A stretch of 64,000 nucleotides of DNA, from contig NZ_WACG01000001.1 in NCBI RefSeq assembly GCF_009193255.1, positions 434,001 through 498,000 on the forward strand, in the 5' to 3' direction. The notes beneath the pieces were generated by a model. That model ran no database searches and was not told the origin of the DNA. It was given only the letters and a program-made list of their open reading frames with translations. The stretch comes from Arthrobacter koreensis (GTDB lineage: Bacteria; Actinomycetota; Actinomycetes; Actinomycetales; Micrococcaceae). Below, piece by piece: positions 38,450-47,500 of this stretch. The position numbers and the translations under genes were made by a program. The stretch's first letter is position 1. Every line of letters starts with the position of its first letter.

Positions 38450-38766
38450 TTGGCATCATCCTCGGCAACCGCAGCTTCGGACTCCGCAGCCTTCTTCTTG
38501 GACTTCTTCTTCTCGGGGGCTGCTTCCTCAACGGGAGCAACTGCCTCGGGACGAATTCCCAGTTCACGCTCACGCAGCACCGTGTAGATGCGGGCGATGT
38601 CGCGCTTTACGGCACGGAGCCGTCCGTTGTTCTCCAGCTGCCCGGTGGCGGACTGGAAGCGGAGGTTGAACAGCTCCTCCTTAGCCTTGCGCAGTTCTTC
38701 AACGAGACGCTCGTTGTCGAACCCGTCCAGCTGATCAGTTGCAAGTTCCTTTGAACCGATAGCCAT
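38446..38766 (-). CDS. rpmC: 50S ribosomal protein L29 (uL29) with C-terminal extension
   Basis: The helical hairpin core is [56 protein letters not shown] in outline (about 14-72). A 34-residue tail follows with lysine block KKKSKKK flanked by Ala/Glu-rich stretches, likely disordered. Typical L29 is 65-70 residues; this has 106. It lies next to the peptide exit in the 50S subunit. Confidence 0.97.
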   Translation of the reverse strand: MAIGSKELATDQLDGFDNERLVEELRKAKEELFNLRFQSATGQLENNGRLRAVKRDIARIYTVLRERELGIRPEAVAPVEEAAPEKKKSKKKAAESEAAVAEDDAK

Positions 38767-38768
38767 TG

Positions 38769-39185
38769 CTATTCACCACCCTCGCGACGCACAATGCGTG
38801 CCTTCAACGGCAGCTTATGGATCGCCAGGCGCAGTGCCTCGCGAGCTACCTCTTCGGAAACACCGGAGAGTTCGAACAGAACCCGCCCCGGCTTGACGTT
38901 TGCAACCCACCACTCCGGCGAACCCTTACCGGAACCCATGCGGGTTTCGGCCGGCTTCTTCGTCAGCGGACGGTCCGGGTAGATGTTGATCCAGACCTTG
39001 CCGCCGCGCTTGATGTGGCGCGTCATGGCAATACGTGCAGCTTCAATCTGGCGGTTGGTTACGTATGCAGGCGTGAGAGCCTGGATACCCCATTCACCGA
39101 AGCTGACAGCGGTGCCACCGGTTGCAGCGCCGGAACGACCCGGGTGGTGCTGCTTGCGGTACTTGACTCGACGTGGGATAAGCAT
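38769..39185 (-). CDS. rplP: 50S ribosomal protein L16 (uL16)
   Basis: [106 protein letters not shown] in outline is canonical. It has 138 residues and binds near the A site. Its ATG directly follows the rpsC stop (TAAATG). Confidence 0.98.
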   Translation of the reverse strand: MLIPRRVKYRKQHHPGRSGAATGGTAVSFGEWGIQALTPAYVTNRQIEAARIAMTRHIKRGGKVWINIYPDRPLTKKPAETRMGSGKGSPEWWVANVKPGRVLFELSGVSEEVAREALRLAIHKLPLKARIVRREGGE

Positions 39186-40013
39186 TTAAGCCTGTCCTCC
39201 TTCTGCTGCGGGGGCAGCTGCCTCAGCGGCCGGAGCCTCTGCAGCAGGCGCGGCGGCCTTGTCGCCGCGGTCGTTACGACGACGACGGTCCCCACGGTCG
39301 GCCGGGCCGCGGCCCGGACGGTCGTTGGAACGTCCGCGGGACGGTGCAGCAGCCTGCTGTGCAGCCAGTTCCTTGGAAGTGACGTCGCCCTTGTAGATCC
39401 AAACCTTCACACCAATGCGGCCGAAGGTGGTCTTGGCTTCGAAGAAGCCGTAGTCGATGTTCGCGCGGAGGGTGTGCAGGGGCACACGGCCTTCGCGGTA
39501 GAACTCCGAGCGGCTCATTTCAGCGCCGCCCAGGCGGCCGGAGCACTGGATACGAATACCCTTGGCGCCTGCACGCTGTGCGGACTGGATTGCCTTCTTC
39601 ATCGCACGGCGGAAAGCCACGCGGGAAGAGAGCTGCTCTGCAACACCCTGGGCAACCAGCTGTGCTTCCATCTCGGGGTTCTTGACCTCGAGGATGTTCA
39701 GCTGGACCTGCTTGCCGGTGAGCTTTTCGAGCTCGCCGCGGATGCGGTCTGCTTCGGCGCCGCGGCGGCCGATCACGATGCCCGGACGTGCGGTGTGGAT
39801 ATCCACACGGACACGGTCGCGGGTGCGCTCGATCTCAACCTTGGCGATGCCGGCGCGGTCCATGCCGGTGGACATCAGCTGACGGATCTTGATGTCCTCG
39901 CGGACGAAGTCCTTGTAACGCTGGCCCGGCTTGTTGCTGTCAGCAAACCAGTGCGAAACGTGGTCAGTGGTGATGCCGAGTCGGAACCCGTGCGGGTTTA
40001 CCTTCTGTCCCAC
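39186..40013 (-). CDS. rpsC: 30S ribosomal protein S3 (uS3) with basic and Ala/Glu-rich tail
   Basis: [46 protein letters not shown] starts the KH-domain part, followed by [36 protein letters not shown]; the core ends near residue 212. The last 60 residues are an Arg/Gly/Asp-rich stretch ([17 protein letters not shown]) then Ala/Pro/Glu-rich sequence. The start is GTG, immediately after the rplV stop (TAAGTG). S3 helps form the mRNA entry helicase. Confidence 0.97.
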   Translation of the reverse strand: MGQKVNPHGFRLGITTDHVSHWFADSNKPGQRYKDFVREDIKIRQLMSTGMDRAGIAKVEIERTRDRVRVDIHTARPGIVIGRRGAEADRIRGELEKLTGKQVQLNILEVKNPEMEAQLVAQGVAEQLSSRVAFRRAMKKAIQSAQRAGAKGIRIQCSGRLGGAEMSRSEFYREGRVPLHTLRANIDYGFFEAKTTFGRIGVKVWIYKGDVTSKELAAQQAAAPSRGRSNDRPGRGPADRGDRRRRNDRGDKAAAPAAEAPAAEAAAPAAEGGQA

Positions 40014-40379
40014 TTAACGGTCCTCCTCGTTCTCGGGGGTTGCGACAACCACGGTGACGTGGCTGGTCCGCTTGTTGATGCGGTAGGCGCGGCCCTGGGC
40101 CCGCGGCTGGAACCGCTTCATGGTGGGTCCTTCGTCAACGAATGCTTCGCTGATGTAGAGGTCACCTTCGTCGAAGGCCACGCCGTCACGGTCCGCGAGG
40201 ACACGTGCGTTGGCCATTGCCGACTGAACTACCTTGAATACCGGCTCCGAAGCTGCCTGGGGGGCAAACTTCAGAATTGCCAATGCCTCATTCGCTTGCT
40301 TGCCACGAACAAGGTTGACGACGCGCCGGGCCTTCATAGGCGTTACGCGGATATGACGCGCAATTGCCTTGGCTTCCAT
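40014..40379 (-). CDS. rplV: 50S ribosomal protein L22 (uL22)
   Basis: [64 protein letters not shown] in outline, then the exit-tunnel beta-hairpin [29 protein letters not shown] chose the ATG at 40377-40379, giving 121 residues; the frame extends upstream through rpsS but without homology. Macrolide-related loop residues look normal. Confidence 0.98.
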   Translation of the reverse strand: MEAKAIARHIRVTPMKARRVVNLVRGKQANEALAILKFAPQAASEPVFKVVQSAMANARVLADRDGVAFDEGDLYISEAFVDEGPTMKRFQPRAQGRAYRINKRTSHVTVVVATPENEEDR

Positions 40380-40417
40380 TGCTTTCCTTCTCTCGTCTTC
40401 TGCCGAAAGAGCAGCGC

Positions 40418-40699
40418 CTAGCGGCGCTTGCCCTTGCGGTCGTCCTTCACATGGCCGCGGAATGTACGCGTCAGAGCGAATTCGCCGAGCTTGTGCCCGA
40501 CCATCGACTCGGTGACAAACACCGGAATGTGCTTGCGTCCGTCGTGCACGGCGATCGTGTGCCCGAGCATGTCGGGGATGATCATCGAGCGGCGGGACCA
40601 CGTCTTGATGACGTTCTTGGTGCCCTTCTCGTTTTCGGCCTGCACCTTAAGGAAGAGGTGCTGGTCGACGAAGGGGCCTTTCTTCAGGCTGCGTGGCAT
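40418..40699 (-). CDS. rpsS: 30S ribosomal protein S19 (uS19)
   Basis: [82 protein letters not shown] in outline. It has 93 residues, the standard length, and complexes with S13 in the 30S head. It follows rplB by 12 bases. Confidence 0.98.
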   Translation of the reverse strand: MPRSLKKGPFVDQHLFLKVQAENEKGTKNVIKTWSRRSMIIPDMLGHTIAVHDGRKHIPVFVTESMVGHKLGEFALTRTFRGHVKDDRKGKRR

Positions 40700-40711
40700 G
40701 TTTCCAGGCTC

Positions 40712-41551
<840 letters not shown>

Positions 41552-41581
41552 TATTTATTCCTCGTTAAAGTGGTCTCCGCC

Positions 41582-41887
41582 CTAGCTGAGCGGACCGCCG
41601 AAGATGTCGATTGTGCCTTCCTTCAGGGTGACAATCGCACGCTTGGTGCTCTTGCGCTGTCCCCATCCGAATTTGGTGCGCTTGCGCTTACCGGCACGGT
41701 TGATGGTGTTGATCGAGTCGACCTTGACGGAGAAAATCTTCTCCACGGCCAGCTTGATCTCGGTCTTGTTCGAGCGGGGGTCGACCAGGAAGGTGTACTT
41801 ACCTTCGTCGATCAGGCCGTAGCTCTTTTCCGAGACGACGGGTGCAAGCACCACGTCGCGAGGGTCCTTTGCGGTGGTCGCGCTCAC
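41582..41887 (-). CDS. rplW: 50S ribosomal protein L23 (uL23)
   Basis: [89 protein letters not shown] in outline. It has 101 residues; it docks trigger factor and SRP at the exit. GTG start overlaps the rplD stop (GTGA). Confidence 0.98.
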   Translation of the reverse strand: MSATTAKDPRDVVLAPVVSEKSYGLIDEGKYTFLVDPRSNKTEIKLAVEKIFSVKVDSINTINRAGKRKRTKFGWGQRKSTKRAIVTLKEGTIDIFGGPLS

Positions 41888-42498
41888 TTGGCGTCCTCCT
41901 TGACAGTGTTCTTGCCGACGAACTCGTCGTAGGCGGCCTGGGTGAAGACCACGTCGTCAGCAACGAGCACGTCGTAGGTGTTCAGCTGATCTACGTAGAT
42001 CACGTGAACATCGGTGAGGTTACGCACGGAGAGTGCAGCAACATCGTTGGCGCGCTCGATGACAACGAGCATGTTCTTGCGGTCGGTAAGTGAACGCAGC
42101 GCTTCGCGTGCAGCCTTGGTGGACGGCGTTTCGCCGGCAACCAGGGTTTCCAGCACGTGGATGCGGCCGTTGCGTGCCCGGTCAGAGAGAGCTCCGCGCA
42201 GGGCGGCGGCAATCATCTTCTTGGGGGTGCGCTGGCTGTAGTCGCGGGGCGTCGGTCCGTGGACAACGCCGCCACCGGTCATGTGAGGAGCACGGATTGA
42301 ACCCTGACGGGCGCGGCCGGTGCCCTTCTGCTTGAACGGCTTGCGGCCTGCACCGGAAACCTCGGCGCGGGTCTTCGTCTTGTGCGTGCCCTGGCGGGCA
42401 GCAGCAAGCTGGGCCACAACTACCTGGTGCAGCAGCGGAACGTTCGTCTGAACGTCGAAGATTGCTGCGGGGAATTCAACAGTTGCTTTGTTAGCCAT
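41884..42498 (-). CDS. rplD: 50S ribosomal protein L4 (uL4)
   Basis: [87 protein letters not shown] in outline, with the exit-tunnel loop intact. It has 204 residues. In other bacteria L4 represses the S10 operon by binding its leader; the leader here at 43485-43931 is long and could allow that. Confidence 0.98.
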   Translation of the reverse strand: MANKATVEFPAAIFDVQTNVPLLHQVVVAQLAAARQGTHKTKTRAEVSGAGRKPFKQKGTGRARQGSIRAPHMTGGGVVHGPTPRDYSQRTPKKMIAAALRGALSDRARNGRIHVLETLVAGETPSTKAAREALRSLTDRKNMLVVIERANDVAALSVRNLTDVHVIYVDQLNTYDVLVADDVVFTQAAYDEFVGKNTVKEDAK

Positions 42499-42502
42499 GA
42501 GA

Positions 42503-43159
42503 CTAAGCTCCCTTCACGGCGGTGCGTACGAGGACGACCTGGCCGCGGGCGCCGGGAACGGCACCCTTGATCAGCAGCAGCGACTTCTCGGTATCCACAG
42601 CATGGACGGTGAGGTTCATCGTGGTGTGGCGGACGGCGCCCATGCGGCCGGCCATCCGGAGACCCTTGAAGACGCGGCCGGGGGTGGATGCGCCACCGAT
42701 GGAGCCGGGCTTGCGGTGGTTCTTGTGGGCACCGTGGGAAGCGCCAACGCCGTGGAAGCCGTGACGCTTCATGACACCGGCGAAGCCCTTGCCCTTGGAG
42801 GTACCGACGACGTCGACCTTCTGGCCGGCTTCGAACATCTCAACGGAGAGTTCCTGGCCGAGCTCGTAGGTGTCAGCGTCAGCGGTGCGCAGCTCAACAA
42901 CGTGGCGGCGAGGCGTAACGCCGGCCTTCTCGAAGTGGCCGGCCAGCGGCTTGGTGACCTTGCGGGGATCGATCTGGCCGTAGCCGATCTGAACGGCGGT
43001 GTAGCCGTCCTTCTCCGCATTGCGCAGCTGGGTGATGACGTTGGAATCAGCCTGGACCACGGTGACGGGGATGAGCTTGTTGTTCTCGTCCCAGACCTGG
43101 GTCATGCCCAGCTTGGTGCCCAGGAGGCCCTTAACCTGGCGGGTAAGTGAAGAAGACAT
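42503..43159 (-). CDS. rplC: 50S ribosomal protein L3 (uL3)
   Basis: [53 protein letters not shown] in outline, and the loop GHKNHRKPG-like [35 protein letters not shown] reaching the peptidyl transferase centre. It has 218 residues and follows rpsJ by 16 bases. Confidence 0.98.
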   Translation of the reverse strand: MSSSLTRQVKGLLGTKLGMTQVWDENNKLIPVTVVQADSNVITQLRNAEKDGYTAVQIGYGQIDPRKVTKPLAGHFEKAGVTPRRHVVELRTADADTYELGQELSVEMFEAGQKVDVVGTSKGKGFAGVMKRHGFHGVGASHGAHKNHRKPGSIGGASTPGRVFKGLRMAGRMGAVRHTTMNLTVHAVDTEKSLLLIKGAVPGARGQVVLVRTAVKGA

Positions 43160-43175
43160 AAGTATCTGCTCCCCC

Positions 43176-43484
43176 CTACAGCTTGATTTCGATGTTCACG
43201 TCTGCAGGCAGGTCAAGACGCATCAGCGAGTCAACGGCCTTAGGCGTGGGGTCAATGATGTCGATCAGACGCTTGTGCGTGCGCATTTCAAAGTGCTCGC
43301 GGCTGTCCTTGTACTTGTGCGGCGAACGGATAACGCAGTACACGTTCTTTTCCGTGGGCAGCGGCACGGGGCCTACTACCGTTGCGCCTGCACGCGTGAC
43401 CGTCTCAACGATCTTCCGTGCTGATACGTCGATGACCTCGTGGTCATACGACTTCAGCCGGATGCGGATTTTTTGTCCCGCCAT
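43176..43484 (-). CDS. rpsJ: 30S ribosomal protein S10 (uS10)
   Basis: [101 protein letters not shown] in outline gives the full 102-residue protein, also the NusE antitermination factor. I chose the ATG at 43482-43484; the frame is open upstream but without similarity. It heads the S10 operon after a leader of about 450 bases. Confidence 0.98.
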
Positions 43485-43830
43485 GGCGTCGTGCCTCTTT
43501 CTTCGAGTATTGCTCTCTGTACAGTTTTTGCCCCTGGCGGCCATGGTGGCCCCGGCGCTCCTCCAACAAGCTGAATCCGGAAGCTCCGGGTTCCTCAACC
43601 TGCCGAGGCTCCGACCCCCGCGCTCGGGCGTGTCGCAGATTCGAAACTGGCAACACCCGTTCAAGAATGGGGGCGGGTTATATATGGGCTTTTCCCCTGA
43701 AGGATCCGACCCTGCGCCAGGCATTATCCTGACCGGGACGCAATCTCATCACGCACACAGTGCCGTGTTAGCGGCCTGCTGAAGCGCGTGCGGGCACAAA
43801 AGCGCTTGAACAACTTCTCTAGTCTGCCAG

Positions 43831-43851
43831 ATTAGCGGCCAGAACGCTAAT
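43831..43851 (-). promoter_or_regulatory. inverted repeat in the S10 leader
   Basis: ATTAGCG and CGCTAAT are perfect 7-base arms separated by seven bases, about 80-100 bases downstream of the predicted start site. It may be a leader stem or a protein site. Confidence 0.45.
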
Positions 43852-43894
43852 CAGCGCCCAGCGGATGCCTGTGGCTCCTAGCATATGGAGTCAC

Positions 43895-43920
43895 CATGAA
43901 CCTTAATTTCCCGGTTCATG
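43895..43920 (-). promoter_or_regulatory. inverted repeat just downstream of the S10 promoter
   Basis: CATGAACC and GGTTCATG are perfect 8-base arms with a 10-base spacer, at about +11 to +36 from the predicted transcription start. The AT-rich spacer stands out from the surroundings. Confidence 0.45.
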
Positions 43921-43937
43921 GCGCGTCATTTCTTCTC

Positions 43938-43966
43938 AGTCTAGCCCAGCCGGGTCCGGAGCTTAA
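43938..43966 (-). promoter_or_regulatory. candidate promoter of the S10 operon
   Basis: On the minus strand TTAAGC (43961-43966) and TAGACT (43938-43943) lie 17 bases apart. The same hexamers, 16 apart, precede rpsL at 61104-61131. Confidence 0.5.
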
Positions 43967-44053
43967 ATCGCAGTGCGGTGCTGAAATCCGGCAGCCCTGC
44001 ACCCGGCAGCAGGGCCCGCCGCACCCGCGCCCGCGACCGGTGCCGACGCCAGA

Positions 44054-44083
44054 GACCGGTGCCGGTGCCGGTGCCGGGCTGGC
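44054..44083. repeat. short GGTGCC tandem repeat
   Basis: Three to four consecutive CCGGTG/GGTGCC units lie in the non-coding stretch; a further CCGGTGCC copy is nearby at 44037-44044. Confidence 0.5.
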
Positions 44084-44178
44084 GGCCGGCCCGTTTGGCG
44101 GCTGGCTCCGGTTCCAGAGTGCCGCCCGGGCTTGCCGGCCCAGCGCCCTGCACCGGACCGAGCAGCGCAGTTCCCGGG

Positions 44179-44307
44179 TCAGCGCTGGTCCCGGTTCGCC
44201 CGGCGGATGCGTTTGGCGCGGTCAATTTCGGATGAGAAGTGGCGGCGGCCCCAGGCCAGTCCGCCGACAACGGCTGCCGCGACGATCAGGAAGATAAGAA
44301 GTTCCAT
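44179..44307 (-). CDS. 42-residue single-helix membrane protein (hypothetical)
   Basis: The short frame reads MELLIFLIVAAAVVGGLAWG (one membrane helix) followed by a charged tail RRHFSSEIDRAKRIRRANRDQR. GGAGG sits immediately before the ATG, which is closer than ideal for a ribosome site. Codons are C/G-ending as in real genes here. It lies 211 bases downstream of the giant membrane protein. I do not recognise a family; such basic-tailed mini-proteins often bind membrane complexes. Confidence 0.45.
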   Translation of the reverse strand: MELLIFLIVAAAVVGGLAWGRRHFSSEIDRAKRIRRANRDQR

Positions 44308-44518
44308 CCTCCGAGCCTATCGGAGGCCAGTGGGCGATGTCAGTCTCCCTCCAATCCGGCCCAATCCCCGGCCCGCCGGGTGCAGCCCCCGCAGGACCAC
44401 GGCTGGAAAGAGCCGCGGGAAGGGGTACCGGAAAGAGCAACCGGGAAGGGGGCCGCCCGTTGTCGAAGCTCCCCCACACCCGCTCATCGCTATTCCTCCC
44501 CCACATCCCGCTCATCGC

Positions 44519-47500
44519 TCATCGCTCCTCCAGCGTCTCTTGCACCTGCTGTTCCGGAGCCGCCCGTACCCGGGTCAGGCGCCAGACCGCCAGCGCGATC
44601 AGCCCCACCGCCAGCAGGGCGAGCAGCAGGAAGGTGTATCCGCGGAGGTACCACAGCACGGCGAGCGCTACCCCGGCCGCTCCCCAGAGCGTAAAGAGCT
44701 TCCTGCTGGCCAGCAGGCCGAAAGCCAGGAGCCCGGCGTGGGCGACGAGTGCCCACAGCTGCTCCCCTGTTCCGCCGGATACGACGGTGCCCAGTCCGCT
44801 GCCGGAGAGGATTACCGCAGACCCTGCCAGCAGCACCGTGCCCCGGCGGGGGCGGTGGCGCAGGTATTCCCATGCTGCGATTCCGGCGAGGACCACCACC
44901 CAGTACTGGAGGGACCAGAATGCGTCCACTCCACCGGCCGCGAACCAGACGATCCGCAGCACGGCAAGCGCTGCCGGCAGGCACGCTGCCTCGGCCGCGG
45001 TCTCGCGCAGTGCACCCGGGACTTCCCGCACCGCAAGGCCAAGCGCCGCGATGAGGCTCACTGCCCCGGCGACCGCGGACAAGTTGTATTCCGCCATCGC
45101 CGGCACCGCGCCCAGCAGGAGGACAAAGGAGGATCCGGCACCCATGATGCGCACCCGGAGCCTGGATATGTCATCTCCCAGTGACAGGAACAGTCGAAGC
45201 GCCTGCAGCACCAGAGCAGTTGCCCAAACCGGCCACAGCAGCCCGTAGCCCGGAGTGAACGGCCGGCCCAGCAGCTCCTGCTCGAAGCCGGCGGAAGCGA
45301 GCAGTGCCGCCGCCAGCAGCAGCACGGGTGTTCCGGCAGCCAGCCATGGAATGCCCCGGGTATAGGACACTGCCAGCGCTGCAGCACTGAGCAGGGCGGG
45401 AGCCATCGCGGCAGCCAGCAGGTTCCCTCCGTTAGCTGCGGCTGCGGGCAGCACGGCAACCGCATAGGCCACCGAGGCTGCAAGGAGCGCTGTGGCCAGC
45501 CCGGCGTCGCTGCGCACCCGGATATGACCCGCAAGAGCTCCAGCGCCCAGGGCTGCCAGGACCAGTCCTGCCGCTGCCGCAGGCATAACGGGTCCCGTCA
45601 GCACGGCACCGGACGCCAGCACGACGGCGTCGGACAGGACAAGCGGAAGGGCGCCAACCGCGTACAGCCCCGGGAGAAGTGCCGGGACATACCGGTTCCG
45701 GGCAAACTCCGTCACGCTAACGGCCAGGAGAAGGACCAGCTGCAGGGCAACAACGTCCCGGCGGGGGGACCCCGTCAGCAGAACGGCGTAGGCTGCCGGC
45801 GCCAGGGCCAGGATGCCCATGCTCGTCCAGAGAGCAGCCCGGGCCCATCCTGCCCCGGGTCTTGGCTCCAGGAGGCTACGGACTATTTGCGCTGCAGCAA
45901 GTGCCGCAGCGCCGGCTGCAGCCAGTCCATGAATGTTTTCGCCGGCGTCCCGTGCCACGAGCAGTGCGAGGATTCCGGCCAGCAGCTGCGCAGCGAGCAG
46001 GTACTGCCCCCGGTGTGCCGTCCTGAACCTGGCCAGGAACAGTCCGCAGGCCAGGGCCGCCAGAACAAGCAGCTCATAGCCGCGCAGTCCCAGCAGTCCG
46101 GCACCGGTAAGCGCAGCGCCGGTGAAGCCTGCCGCTGCGAGAAGCTCCCCGCGGCCCGCTCCAAGCAAAAGCGAACACAGCACGTTGGCACCAAGTCCCA
46201 ACCACAGGACACCCAGTGCCCAGAGCGCGTATGGTCCGTCGATTACCCGCACGGCAGGGACAGCGAGGGCCGCACCGGCTGCCGCGGCCAGGACTAGGTG
46301 AGGAGTGTGCGGCAGTGCCATCCCACGGCCCTTCCTGAATGCCGCGTCCAGCTCGGTTCCCATAAACGCTGCCGCAGCGCTGAGCACTGCCGTCAGCACC
46401 GCCGCCGAATCGAGCATGTGCTCGAACAGCAGACAGGAGACAGGAACCGCCGCCAGCGCCGCGAGGCCGCCCCACCTCAGGGGCTCGACGGCGCCGAGTG
46501 CCTTCAGCCGGTCGTGGAGGACCGTCCGCAGGATGTGGCCGGCTGCCAGGCCCAGCCCCAGTGCGGCTGCGAACGCGCTGAGGGAATTTCCGGCAGCGTC
46601 AGCGGCCAGCAGGGCCGCGAGGACTGTGCCGGTTCCCTGCGCTCCGGCGAGGTAGATGCCCCGCAGTCCGGTTGACCGGTCCCGGACCAGGGCGAGGCAG
46701 TACGCGAGCGCTGCGGCAAAGAGCAGCTCATAGCCTCGGAGACCGAGGACTCCGGCTCCGAGCAGCATCCCGGCAGCAAATCCGGCCGGTGCCAGGAGCG
46801 CAAGACGGTTTTGTCTGTGCAGGACGGCCGTCAGCAGGTTGGCGGCGAAAGCCACCCAAAGCACCCACAGAGTAGAGACCGCAGCCGGGAACTCGGCGGT
46901 GCGCACACCCACCGTGAGCAGGAGCACCAGCGCCGCCGCGGCGGCTGGCGCTCCGGGGAAGCCGCCGGCCCTACGCGGACGCAGGGCTGCGGCCAGCTGA
47001 GCGAGCACGGCGCTTCCGGCCGCTGTCAGCAGCAGGACGGTGCCGGTCTCCGGCCGCGCCGCCGCGGAAAGCAGCACGTAGTACGCCGGCGGCACTGCCG
47101 CCAGGGCCAGCAGCGTTCCCCATCGCAAGGCGTGGACTGGCCCAAAGTTCTCCAGCCGGCTCCCGAGCATCGTCCGTGCGACGTGCTGTGCCGCAAGAAC
47201 CGCGGCGATCACGATGAACACCCCATCGGTTCCAAGCCCAAGGTCCGCTGCCAGCAGTCCGGCAAGGACCGTCAGCAGCACCTGCGCCGCCGCGAAGTGC
47301 CAGGCACGCAGCGCGGGGATGACTGGTTTCAGGGATTGAAGCAGGCTGTAGGCCAGTGCGGCACCGGTGAGCAGGACATACCCGCGCACACCCAGCAGCC
47401 CTGCGCCGAGGACAGCCGCTGCGAGGAAAGCGACCGGCGCGTAGCCCGCGGCCAGCTCGCGGTTGCTGCGCAGCGGCAGCAATGAGTAGGCCGCGTTGAG

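Larger units (their letters stand above)
43485..44178. other. 694-base region upstream of the S10 operon
   Basis: It holds the candidate rpsJ promoter at 43938-43966, two inverted repeats at 43831-43851 and 43895-43920, and a long GC-rich leader. A GGTGCC hexamer repeat lies near 44054-44083. A GATAAT-like box at 43723-43728 could be a second start. No convincing gene is seen. Confidence 0.6.

Noticed and set aside
44222-44515. Minus-strand frame of 97 residues near the giant membrane protein
   Set aside because: Pro/Gly/Arg-rich, no family-like pattern; it overlaps the more credible 42-residue frame in another reading frame.
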